From: Paramacrobiotus richtersi
Lineage: Eukaryota; Tardigrada; Eutardigrada; Parachela; Macrobiotidae
Direction of reading: 5' to 3'
DNA length: 30,507 nucleotides
NCBI GenBank assembly: GCA_034698045.1
Contig: JAQGAU010000348.1
Coordinates: forward strand, 1-30,507
In this document: positions 19,160 to 28,464 of the stretch, piece after piece
Layout of the letters: each line of letters starts with the position of its first letter
Numbering within the stretch: position 1 is the stretch's first letter
Program-made: the position numbers and the translations under genes
Notes under the pieces: generated by a model
What the model saw: the letters and a program-made list of their open reading frames with translations, nothing else
Database searches by the model: none
Told to the model about the DNA's origin: nothing

Positions 19160-19800
19160 ACCGAAATTGACAACTGCAGATGGGATTTTTGCTTGGTTAA
19201 GTTCCTTAATTTAGGAAGGTTGATCGGTGGTCAGTTTGTATGAGGAATATCAACTTGAACGGTGGACTTACAAATATTGAGCACTCGTACAGTCGTACGT
19301 ATAAGTACCTGAATGGTTAATACGAACCACGAAATGCATGCTAGTTCCGAAGTTAATCACAACAATAAAATGCCACATACTTAATTCGGGTGGATTTACA
19401 TCACGACTGGCTGAACTCGAGGTCAGTCCAGGTCATACCAGCGGACGATGCAGTAAAGTAGAACTGCTGAGCACTTTTTAGCAACCATTTTCTCCGACCA
19501 GGCGGCAATCGCGAAAGTAGTAAGATCACTGTTAACTTTGCCCTGATCCTGAATATTGGACGGTGTGATTTGAGGCCAGGGATCTTCGCACTGTATTGTC
19601 CCGTAACCATTCGTTACTACGGTACAAGGCATCAAGCAACATGCTGTGCTGCCGGACACTGGTCGGCCATGTTGCGTAAACCGTAGCGTATAAAAATAAA
19701 TAACAAATAAAAAAATAAATAATAAATAAATAAATAAAAATAAAAATAAATAACCAGGTAAGTGTACTCGCAAAAACTGTTTCATCGGCTTCCGTTACCG
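19160..19800. repeat. GH3 3' flank and array spacer copy F
   Basis: After the GH3 fragment come the conserved downstream stretch (ATTGACAACTGCAGATGGGATTT, TTAGGAAGGTTGA), ATGCATGCTAGTTCCGAAGT, CGACTGGCTGAACTCGAGGTC, GGCAATCGCGAAAGTAGTAAGATCACTGTTAACTTTGCCCTGATCCTGAATATTGGACGG landmarks (several separate motifs) and a TATAAAAATA box near 19689. An A-rich simple repeat of AAATA units (19690..19752) interrupts the spacer. No peptide gene follows; the unit breaks into the tandem repeat at 19868. Confidence 0.65.
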
Positions 19801-19867
19801 TCACCAACTGGACGGACACCACATCCATATTTGTTCAGCCTAGCTAGAGGACGCGCCCATCACTATT

Positions 19868-20150
19868 GTGTCATTGCGCATATTTTCGGTCCCGTTACCG
19901 ACAGTGCGGAAAATATCAAGATTCGTTGACTATATAGAACGTGCCCCTTACTACATGTATTGTTTCGCACTATTTTCGGTACCATGACCGACGGGACGGA
20001 CAAATTATCCAGTTTCGTTAATATATAGAACGCACCCTCTACTGTACTCGGTGTCACTGCGCCTACTGTACTCGGTGTCACTGCGCCAGACTTCCGGTAC
20101 CGTAGCCGACAGTACGGACAAATTTTCCAGTTTCGTTGAGTGAACGCCAA
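19868..20150. repeat. tandem repeat of ~90-120-bp units with nested 24-bp duplication
   Basis: Three units share a near-palindromic core, TTCGGTACC-TGACCGACAG, then GGACAAATT-TCCAGTTTCGTT and ATATAGAACG. The cores are near 19885, 19975 and 20092. Inside the second junction CTACTGTACTCGGTGTCACTGCGC is duplicated exactly (about 20037..20084). One related unit lies alone near 10095. Confidence 0.8.
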
Positions 20151-20221
20151 AGCAACGTCTCAACCAGAGCCACACTTTCCAAACTCTGTGAATCCATTGG
20201 TTCCTACCATGCAACGACCAG

Positions 20222-21041
20222 TTGGCGGCCGCGGCCATTACTCGTCGCAGACATTACGGCAGCCCCAAAGTCCGCTTTATCGTTAGAGTCATCGGAGAAA
20301 GCCCGGAAATAGTTTTGAGTTCCAGCTCGAATCCAGGCAAATGGATGTTTGTCATCGACCCGCCCTCGCCGGACACTTTCGCTGCCGTTGGTCGTTGGAC
20401 AGTCGTATGTTATCGTACCGACTAGCGATGAACGGCCGCTCAATGACACTCGACTGGGTGTCCGTCAATTCACCCGCCGTTTTGGTTACGCGTGACACCT
20501 GGGCGGCTGCGACCGGCCGTGGCGGCTGTGCTCTTGGACGCTGTTAATCCCAGCGTCAAACTGCCGATGACCTACCCGCGCAACCCGGGCCAGGCTCCGA
20601 TTCATTACGACGAGAAGAACACGGGACGGCCTTACCGCGCCTGCAAGAAAGAACGACCAGTAAGTCAATCCACTGTCCCATTACGCCGCTATATCAGCTT
20701 CGGGTTGAGACTAAGCAACACGACTTTCGAATATCGCAGTGTAAAGCTCCATCTGGATGCCCGCGTGATCCCAGTTGGAGACACAATAACGGGGACCTTA
20801 TGACGCGAAGCATAATGGGACCTAGAATGGAACGGAAATTGTCCAGTTGTATATCCGTGATGAGGCCGGGTTGCGTCAGTTGCGAGGATTTCATGGCGGA
20901 GTTTCTCGAACAAAAGCTTTGACGTTCCTCTTGGGAGAGAAAGATACATGGGACTACTGGATAATAACGGGAAACGGATTGTTGGACCTGTCGTTTCCGA
21001 TATACATGTATTTATTGGCTCGAACAGCTATGCTGACTTGA
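20222..21041 (+). pseudogene. GH3 C-terminal fragment 2 (BglX-type), the longest copy
   Basis: It is recognised piece by piece in three frames: VIGES near 20290 (middle-domain GES/GET motif), then MNGRSMTLDWVSVNSPAVL (20425..20485), then PAVAAVLLDAVNPS-KLPMTYPR, GQAPIHYDEKNTGRPY and FGLRLSNTTFE up to a stop at about 20803. After a further break come EIVQLYIRDEAG, QLRGF and a degraded end to about 21041. This is the usual C-terminal half of a periplasmic-type beta-glucosidase/xylosidase. At least three frame changes and several stops make it non-functional, and the N-terminal barrel with the catalytic Asp is missing. Exons here are more GC-rich than the surroundings. GH3 enzymes of this type are common in bacteria and fungi and unusual in animals, so the parent gene may have been acquired by transfer (inference). 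Confidence 0.8.
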
Positions 21042-21879
21042 CCGCATGATTCACTGTCGATTCCTAGACCTAACAGGGCAGCGGGAAGAAAGGGATCCAC
21101 TTTTGTGGTTTTGCAGTGCTTTTGTTTTTCTACTTGACTTGAGTAACGAACTAGCAGAAACGTACAGCGTTTCGAAGCGAATTCCGCACAATACAATACT
21201 GGGATTTTGCGTTAGGACTAAAAATGCCGCATCTGCAAATTCGAATTTTGTTTGTGAATTCCCTAACTTTGGGATGGTTGACCGATGTATGTTTACCACT
21301 TGTACTGCAGTCAGTTTCTATGAGGAAAATATGGACTTAAAACTACCAAGAGCTGGTACAGCCGTACGTACTGTATGTATATAGGAAGGGTGAATACGGC
21401 TAAATAAACTGTTTCATCGGCTACATCCGATATACTTCTACTGTACACAGACATCCGCCGTTTATCTGCGTCATGCAAATTAAATTTTGTGATTTAGCCG
21501 GGAGTGTACATTCGATGGGCTGTCGCATCGTATGCTTTATGTAAATAATATCGCTCTGGCCTGAATGTGTTTATTTCTGTCATTTTCAGCTGAACGTCCC
21601 GTGCGTTTTCCGACCTTGGTTTTATATTTTCAGCAACTGCAGGAGGAAACTAGCTACCTTCCGAGCAGTTCAATCAAATTGATAACATTAGGCCCACAGC
21701 ATCTAGTGTGATAATGCGACATTGCAAAAACAAAATTCAGCCAGTATGATGTTTTGGTCTTTCTATGGTTTTTTCATCCTCAAGCGCAAGGCTGACGACT
21801 GTCAATATCATAATTCCGTTAACCCAAACAGCTCGAGTTGTTGACTGTTTGCTCAGCAGCCTTCTACGGTCGGCTGGCT
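21042..21879. repeat. GH3 3' flank and array spacer copy G
   Basis: It starts with the GH3 downstream flank (GATTCACTGTCGATTCCTAG, GCGGGAAGAAAGGGATCCACTTTTG). At about 21210..21385 it shares the TGGGATGGTTGACCGATGTATG and GGTACAGCCGTACGTACTGTATG region. From 21405 it has TGTTTCATCGGCTACATCCGATA, CATCCGCCG and CATTCGATGGGCTGTCGCATCGTATGC landmarks. A plus-strand intron candidate runs from GTAAATAAT (about 21540) to CTGTCATTTTCAG|CTGAACGTCC (about 21590). The last 120 nt are the 3' UTR of peptide gene P5. This is the most complete stretch linking GH3 to a peptide gene. Confidence 0.65.
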
Positions 21880-22439
21880 TCACCCGCACTCTGGATCCGG
21901 ACAGCAGATGCGAGTTCCGCATCTTTTCGTACATTGACCGCACTGGCTGACACTCGGCTGAACCTATCAGATAAAGGTGCGACAAGTTACTGGAATGAAT
22001 TGTCGGCAGCGCGGACTAGTGCTGAACAAAACCAATAGTATCTGTAAAGTACGCCCGCCCAGAAAACTGATGTCTGGTACCACATTTGTATTTTTAAAGT
22101 TGTAAACTACTGTGATCCTCGCAATTCGGTCCTTTAACCACACTGAAGGGAAGGATAACAGAGTTTACTCAGTTTAGCCATAAAGCACCGTCGTCCAGCG
22201 CCCGTTGCAAGAATGCGAATTCTGCATTAGAAACGGGCATTATTAAAATACACATTAGGCGTATGCTTGCGCTGATACTTACATGTTTAGAATTTCAGAT
22301 ACGCATCGTAGTTGTAACTTTTCGAAGACACGAGTCGCGCTCAAAACAACTTTAAAATACAAAATAAATTATGTGTGCGTGATCTCACCTGTGCATAGAG
22401 TGTGACAGCGATCAAAATAAACCAGCGCAGAAAGTTCAT
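21880..22439 (-). CDS. cysteine-rich secreted peptide P5, 44 aa, two exons
   Basis: Exon 1 (22389..22439) codes the leader MNFLRWFILIAVTLYAQ and exon 2 (21880..21963) codes 27 residues. The 425-nt intron is phase 0, with GTGAG and TCTGATAG ends. The mature part starts VQPSVSQ and has six cysteines spaced C-x2-C-x3-C-x4-CC-x4-C, with one Gly after the last. That trailing Gly before the stop is what an amidation donor would look like, though copy P3 lacks it. It shares the leader with P3 (13 of 17 residues) and the cysteine frame, while the loops differ. A TATATAAA box lies 106 nt before the ATG and a GGATCC sits just upstream of the start, as in copies P1 and P4. It is the best-preserved gene of the array. 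No name is given because no known family is recognised. Confidence 0.7.
22200..22238. repeat. 39-bp imperfect palindrome in the intron of P5
   Basis: GCCCGTT...AACGGGC arms enclose a second symmetrical core (GAATGCGAATTCTGCATT), giving a stem with a few mismatches. It is probably a small foldback remnant. Confidence 0.55.
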
Positions 22440-22544
22440 GGTTATAGGGGATCCTCGAATAGCACACTGGAAAACAATGAGCTTTGATGTAGTTTTATAG
22501 TACTGTTCGATGAGAGTAAGCAGCAGTAAGTATCAGCGAAACTG

Positions 22545-22579
22545 TTTATATAGCACCAACCAAACGTTCTGCCGTTCCT
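22545..22579 (-). promoter_or_regulatory. conserved promoter block of copy P5
   Basis: On the minus strand AGGAACGGCAGAACGTTTGG is followed by TTGGTGC and TATATAAA (22545..22552). Transcription would start near 22515, leaving an ~80-nt leader that ends GGATCC-CCTATAACC before the ATG. Confidence 0.65.
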
Positions 22580-22599
22580 ATTTCACGTCACTTATCTGT

Positions 22600-22780
22600 A
22601 TATAACATACATAATTTACAATAATAATTGCATACATTACACATGCTATAATATTACACATTACATACATTACACATAATAATAATAATTACACATAATA
22701 ATTATGCTATAATATTACACATGCTATATTATTACATATTACATACATTACATACCCTACATATATTACATACGTACTAT
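22600..22780. repeat. AT-rich simple repeat of ATTACA/CATACATT units
   Basis: Irregular tandem units of TTACACAT, ATAATAATAATT and ACATACATT fill the gap between the P5 promoter block and its 5' flank. The other copies have no such insert at this place. Confidence 0.85.
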
Positions 22781-22789
22781 TTTGTTTTC

Positions 22790-22995
22790 TTTATGACGAA
22801 GTTTGTGTCAGGCCTGACTACCCCCCAGCTCATTGTTTTAACTGTTGACGAAGACTCATGACCGCCATAAATTTGCTTCAAGAGCTACTGATCGCCGGGT
22901 TAAATATCTTGTATTGATATCAACAAATGCATTTGTTTGACACAGTAAACCCAACCTGTCAATCATTAGAAAGTACTTATAGTACATACAATGGT
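22790..22995. repeat. 5' flank of the peptide genes, copy at P5
   Basis: Contains ATGACGAAGTTTGTGTCAGGCC, TGACGAAGACTCATGACCGCCATAAATTTGCTTC and ACCTGTCAATCATTAG, the same order as in the other flanks. Confidence 0.65.
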
Positions 22996-23041
22996 ACGTT
23001 CCGCAACAAATATGATAGGTAAAGAATTGTTTGGCCAAAGG

Positions 23042-23495
23042 TCAGTCGGTTATGTTAATTTTCGACATGTGCTGTTCGAGAATGGGTGACTCGGCCTCCT
23101 GGACGGCTTCGATATCCTGATCCCTCCCAATGCATCGTCCTCGATACAGGCCCATCCAGCTTGTCCCGAAGTGGCGCTGAAAATCAAGAAACAAATAGAT
23201 GAAGTAAATGAAAATTACCGTTAATACAAGAACAAATTATGAAACGCAGTTTGGGATTTTTAGGAATTAAGATCGACTCATACTGTCTCCGTCAATATTT
23301 CGAGCGTTTGACATAGCAGAACAAAAAACTGACAACTTTAAATATATTCATAATTCACTCTTGATATTGTACAGCCGTATACAATTTAATGTAACTAATA
23401 CTGAGTCATCTACTTACTTCAATGTCATAACTGCTAGTACAAAACACACAAACTACAAAGATTCCCGCAGTAACAAAGTTCTTTTGCGAACACAT
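23042..23495 (-). CDS. small secreted protein S2, 70 aa, two exons
   Basis: Exon 1 (23418..23495) codes 26 residues with a hydrophobic core (VTAGIFVVCVFCTSS) after a basic start, a good signal peptide with cleavage likely just after CTSS. Exon 2 (23042..23176) codes 44 residues to TGA. The 241-nt intron is phase 0, with GTAAGTAG and TTGATTTTCAG ends. The mature peptide opens RHFGTSW, has one cysteine, an acidic helix-like stretch (DIEAVQEAESPILEQH) and a possible N-glycosylation site (NIT) near the end. A TATAATAA lies about 50 nt before the ATG. Its broken twin is at 18189..18492, and both copies sit just 5' of a GH3 fragment. The family is not recognised. The case rests on splice signals kept in two copies, so it stays tentative. 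Confidence 0.5.
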
Positions 23496-23543
23496 TTATG
23501 GATTAACCGAAGTTATCGAATGCCATTCAAAGTGGAGTGATGG

Positions 23544-23551
23544 TTATTATA
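23544..23551 (-). promoter_or_regulatory. possible TATA box of S2
   Basis: TATAATAA on the minus strand, 49 nt before the ATG at 23495. A start site about 30 nt downstream would leave a leader of only ~25 nt. Confidence 0.35.
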
Positions 23552-23635
23552 CATAGAAGCCGATTAATTGTACTTAACTGACGTTTGTTCAAACTTCAAA
23601 GAATTAATGATCGTTCTACATTGATGGCGTTTCAC

Positions 23636-23895
23636 GCCACAAAATCACGGTGACCGTTGAGACGTGAAGAATAATGAGACGCGGGATGGCACGGAGATTG
23701 TTCAACTGAATATTATATTCTCTGCGAGACGATGCCGGTTTGCGCTAGTTGCGAGGATTTCTTGGAAGAAACTGAAAACACAGACTGTGACTAACGTTTT
23801 GGAAGCGGAAGACATGGATGGTCAATTAACTGGAAATGGATTGTCGAACCTGGAGTTTCGGTATATTTGTTGGCTCGAATAGAGCTATGCTGACT
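23636..23895 (+). pseudogene. GH3 C-terminal fragment 3 (BglX-type)
   Basis: VKNN-TRDGTEIVQL, the start of the Fn3-like domain core, is followed by a frame break. The nucleotide match to fragments 1 and 2 then continues through GCGAGGATTTC, GGAAATGGATTGTCGAACCTGGAGTTT and GGCTCGAATAGAGCTATGCTGACTT. The upstream part ending in TTFE is absent, so this is the shortest copy. Its 3' flank again reads GATTCACTGTTC...GGATCCACTTTTGTG and fades into the region downstream of Mondo. Confidence 0.7.
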
Positions 23896-24432
23896 TAACC
23901 GCACGATTCACTGTTCTTCCTAGTTCAAGTAGTGCAGCGGGAAGAAATGGATCCACTTTTGTGATTTGTGCAGTGTTTCATGTCTTTACGAACTATCACA
24001 AAACCGTTTCGACCTGCTTTCCAAACTCAAAACATTTACATTAAGGATTTAGCGTTAGGACGGAAAATGCCGTCGACAACTGAAAAATGTGAATCTGATC
24101 TTGGAAGGACCGATGCATGTCGCACATTTATTCTGGTTCGCCCAACTAGTAAAAAGACTAAAAGCGCAACAAAATAAGAAAAAAGCCAATGGGAACAAAA
24201 ACAATCAAAACACCCTGAAAAAATTACGGCACCAAGCACAGTGGACGAAAAACGCACAAGTGCGAAAAATGACAAAATTAATCTAACCACGAGCACAAAA
24301 AGCGACAGATAAAATGCGCACTGGATGTCTTAAAATCATCCGATAAAACTGTTTGCATTGCACATCCATGCCACAACCGTTAAGGCACAGACAAAAGTGA
24401 GCAGAGAGCCGTGTCTATCGGGATTGAGAGAG
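23896..24432. other. region between GH3 fragment 3 and Mondo, including the likely Mondo 3' UTR
   Basis: At about 24050..24110 it still carries a trace of the GH3 downstream repeat (GTTAGGACGGAAAATGCCG, GGAAGGACCGATGCATGT). A minus-strand AATAAA at 24127..24132 lies ~300 nt after the Mondo stop codon and is the best poly(A) signal for it. The array therefore ends inside or at the edge of the Mondo 3' UTR. Confidence 0.5.
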
Positions 24433-27400
24433 TCAGGAGAAATGGCCGGCGGAGCGGGGCGGCGGACTGAGACTGCTGGTCGGCGAGCCCATGGAGGCCG
24501 CCGAGGAGGAGACGGACCCCGACGGGGAGGAGAAACCCCGGGAGGAGGTGACGGCCGACTGCGCCGCCTGTCGGGCCTCCTCGGGCACCCGGCCCGGATC
24601 CGAGAGGATGTGGGTGCTGGTCGACACCTTCCGCATCGACTCCTTGATCACTACAACACACAACATTCCTGGTTCCACGCGTTGTTCGACGCATCGTTCT
24701 GACGCAGACTTACGGGGACGCAATTGTGCCAGAGTACACTGCTGATCCACCCAGTTGGCCACGTTGATACTCATGTCATCCACACCGCGACATCCCACGC
24801 TGGAGGCATACGAGTCAAACAGTGGCCGCATTATCAGACTGAACTGAAAACATGGCACCACTCAATCAAGTTGCAGAGTGAAAGGGATACTTCGACTTAT
24901 TCCAGTATTAGTCAACCTTGAGTATACCCGTCCAAGAAGAGTCAACCCACTGCTAGACTGCAGAGATTCTCATCAGGATCACATTTGCGCAAGGTTGACT
25001 AATGTTCGAACAAGTCGCAGTACGGCAAATCGGCTTACCAGCCAATACTTCCAATTGTGCATGGTCTGCGCCCTAATATGCTCATCCAGCATTTCATTCA
25101 TTCGGTCCTTCCGGGCGCGACTGCTGACGGGGGCACCGGTGGCCGGGAGTTGCTGCTGGCAGAGACTACCCCAGACAACACAGTTACCACAACCCGGAGA
25201 AAGGAGAGTCATGTTCTCTTACATGACAGCTTGATTCATGGCCTCAATCTGCTGTTTGAGCGCATCGGCTTCCGTCTGCATGGCGCGCCGTTCCTCCTTC
25301 AGCTGGTGGATGTGCTCGGCGCCGCGGTGCAGAATCACCGCCTTGCTCACCTTCTGGCCGGGGTTGTGGGCCAGATTGGGCACCAGGCCCTGGAGGATCT
25401 CAAAACCGCTCTTAATGTGCCCGCGGCGTTTCTGTTCGGCCGTGATGTGGTTCTGCCGCCGACTCTCCCGACTGCGGGGACGCTCACCCATCGGCTCGTC
25501 CAGACGCTGACGAAACGCACTACTATCTACAAGCCACCGACAACTCGAAGATGCATTGTGAACAGCAGTATTTGATGAACTTCTTACCTTGTAGAAAAGC
25601 GTTCTCCATTTTGGGGATAACGAAGGGCTCATTGATAACGGGGGTAGGAGAAACCGGGACAGGCTAAACAGCAACGAGATTTTTGCATACAACTGTCTGA
25701 CCGATGCGGGTTTCACCGGCCAGCGTACAGTTACCGTAGCGGGACGGATCTTCGTTTCGTGGCCCGGTGGTTTTGGTGCCAGCTTCTTCTTGTTAGGCGA
25801 ACCAGTCGGCTTAATGACGCTGTTCGGATATGCCGGACCGCCTAACCAACAGCCGTTGTTAAGAGAACTATACCGCAGCGCGAATGAACTAGGGTCTTAC
25901 TAGTTAGGAGTTGCGCCAAGGTGGATCCCTCGTTACTGGATGGCATAGTCCCGGCTTGCGGAGACGAAGCAGGCGAGGCAAACCGGACAGAGGGAGACGA
26001 ACTGGCCGGTGTTGCCGGTTTCTTTCCACGCCCTCTTCCCTTGGGTACCGGCTAAACACATGCACGTCAAGATTCACCGTTTAACGTTATCAGACATTTA
26101 GATTCACTTGTGTAACGTTAAGCAAAGTCATATTAACTTCAAAGCGTTAGAACTTCAGAAATTTCACGTCAGAACGTCTAAATTCCTGTTTAACGTTAAC
26201 TAACGTCAGAACGTTACATTCGCTGTTTAACGTTAGAACTCTAGATGCACTGCTAGAACGTCAGATGCACTGTTTACCGTTAGAACGTCAGAATCCCTTC
26301 TTTAATGACAGAACGCCAGATTCACTGTTTAACGTCTAACCTGCACTTCCGGAACCGCGAAGGTCGTCTGCGTCGGCACGATCGAGTTCAACCGGGTGAC
26401 GGGCGCACTGGCACTCCCCGCCTGCGTATCGGTGAACCCCGTCTGTGCCACATTCCCACTACTGGCTGAGATGGAGCGATTAAAGCTGGCCAGGGCAGCC
26501 AGCACCTCGGGGCGGATGAGGGGACCGGCGCCGGGTGTCGGTCCCGATTGGGAGCGCACCCGCATCTCCTGCCGGCGTAGTTCCATATCGGACATGGTGT
26601 CTTCCGATTGAGACGGACGGAAGGCGTCCATGGGCATCGGGTCGAGGGTGCCGCCGCCGTAGGGTGTTGAGTAGGCGGCCGCTGTCTGGGGGTACGGCGC
26701 GGCAGAGTAGAACGAGTTGCCCGAGGCGGCCTGCAGGCGGGGGGACGCGGGCATGGCTGGGGCGGGCGGGCTGACCGACTGCACCCCCGGATAATCCGAC
26801 ATGTTCTGCTACAAAAGAATTTCCACTAGAGACAGTTTAAGGGAGAAGTCGAGGACATCAGCTCACCGTCCAGTACGAATCTGAGATGCCGTAGTTTTCC
26901 TGCTGCTGTTGCCCGTAATCCTGTGAGTAGGATGTCTGCTGTGCATATCCATAGGCCGCTTGCGCTTGATTCTGCTGAGCGAAATACTCTACAAAAAAAA
27001 AACTTCTGTTGACCTCTTTCATACAAGCTTCTGTTTTCTTACCATTTAACGGTTCCAGTGTGTCCATTAAATCCTCCAACGACGGCTGCAATGGCAACAA
27101 TCCAGGCTGAATGAAATCCGCATTCCCAGCTTGTGCTGTACACAGTCCACCAAAACACATGTTACAAACTGTCCAAACAACGTAAAACAAATGGAACAAG
27201 TACCAATTTCTCTGGGATCGGGAAAGGCAAACGGCTGGCTCCCCAAGCGTGCCAGCAGCGCGTCGGTGAAGTCGGGGAGTAGAAAATCATCGAGCATCAT
27301 GGGTTCCTCGTAATACGGCTGCTGGAGCATCCCACCCCGGCTGGTCTCCATGTACGGATCACAATTCATCGCCTAAAACAGCCGCATCAAACTACAAGCC

Positions 27401-28464
27401 CAATAACAGCGGAAAACCAACGTACAGAGGATCCTTGGCTGTCCTGCTGCGTGGAGGGTCCAGCTAGACGGTCCTTGTACCAGCGCCTCCAACGTCCGTA
27501 CTCGGAGGAGACGATGGACTGCCGGCGTTTCCAGTACTTGCCCTCGACCAGGACGCCACCCTCCATCTTGTTGTGCACGGTGTTGTCCACTTCGATGGAG
27601 AAGGGGGCGATTAAGGGACGCACCTACAACAAAATAACATTCTAGAAACAATCGGCTATGAAAAGGCGTTCATTTCCGGTTGGAATAGATGATTGACCTG
27701 CTTGATAAACTGCATATGCCATGCTCGCCAGATGACGTTATTTAAACGGATCTTGATGGTCCAGCGTAGTTTGAGTCCTTTAAAGTTGTTCCACTTGGGT
27801 GACGTCAATTTGGCCCTAAAGATACCAAAACAGAATGGATGATGCTGCGAAATACTTTGTTGAAAAGTTGCCTATTGTACCTGTAGGCCAGCGTCATGCA
27901 CTGGAAGAGCTTGCTGAGCGACGAGTCAATCAGTTTGCCCTTCTGCTGCTGCGGCGTAATGTTCATCAGGGACCGACTACCCAGCGCCTCCTGCGACATG
28001 GAGTTACTGCGGACCCGCGCACCACTGGCTGTCATCTCCATCCGACCACTACGGGCGGGCGGCACGTTGGGCTGCCGACTGGCGAGCAGGTTGGGATTCG
28101 TTGCTGGAGCCACGACCGACGGCGTCGGCCGGCTGGAGGAGACATTGGCGGTCCGGGGGTTGGTCCGACCGGCCGTCTGCTGCTGCAAGCGACGGGCCAG
28201 AGCCAGCTGGTCCGCGCTGTCCTCCTCCTCGGCCTCAGCGTCCAGGGGGTCCACACCGCCCCCGTCACCCTCCTCGTCCTCATCCTCATCCTGGGGCACA
28301 CTGCTGATCATAAAGTGGCCGCTGTGGATGATCTCCTTGTTGCCCCGATCGCCCGTGAAGGCCATCCGGGCGGGCATGGCCGTCAGCAACTCCCGCGCCC
28401 CACTGGGGCGCCCCGACGTGCTGGGGGGCGCGCGCACCGCGCTCGCCCTGCTCAGCGTCGTCAT
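24433..28464 (-). CDS. Mondo: Mondo/ChREBP-type bHLH-leucine zipper transcription factor, 954 aa, 14 exons
   Basis: Exons, in order of transcription: 28464-27881, 27815-27698, 27623-27426, 27372-27204, 27135-27043, 26988-26867, 26808-26341, 26051-25901, 25841-25735, 25663-25588, 25526-25223, 25165-25039, 24843-24714, 24650-24433. All junctions are GT-AG and the sum is 2865 nt, exactly in frame. The ATG at 28464 is the first after an in-frame TGA. Residues 46-55 are the IHSGHFMISS motif that opens the Mondo conserved region. The region continues with LSKLFQCMTLAYR, WNNFKGLKLRW, NNVIWRAWHMQF (about 183-228) and GKYWKRR (262-268). NADFIQPGLLPLQPSL (about 361-376) follows the family's proline-rich junction. 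The bHLH is at 721-771, with E-box contacts His722, Glu726 and Arg730. The zipper is at 772-795, then LCQQQLPATGAP and the C-terminal WKYWL/IMRPLF domain. Family knowledge: it pairs with Mlx and switches sugar- and lipid-response genes on as glucose-6-phosphate rises. Length is near human MLXIP. The Ser/Pro/Gln-rich middle (exons 6-10) is lineage-specific. Confidence 0.95.
26060..26336. repeat. degenerate minisatellite filling intron 7 of Mondo
   Basis: About nine diverged units of ~27 bp share TTCACTGTTTAACGTTAGAA and CGTCAGA. They occupy nearly all of the 289-nt intron 26052..26340; the other introns of the gene are 57-74 nt, so the repeat accounts for the extra length. The last unit runs into the splice donor (CAG|GTTAGACG), so the donor hexamer itself is repeat-like. 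Confidence 0.8.

Noticed and set aside
20654..20699. GTAAGT...ATATCAG pair inside GH3 fragment 2 as a possible intron
   Set aside because: It would be only 38 nt, and removing it would break the frame that reads correctly through TGRPY to FGLRLSNTTFE.
24358..24745. Plus-strand Gly/Arg-rich frames near 24.4-24.7 kb
   Set aside because: These are the complement of the Ser/Pro-rich last exon of Mondo.
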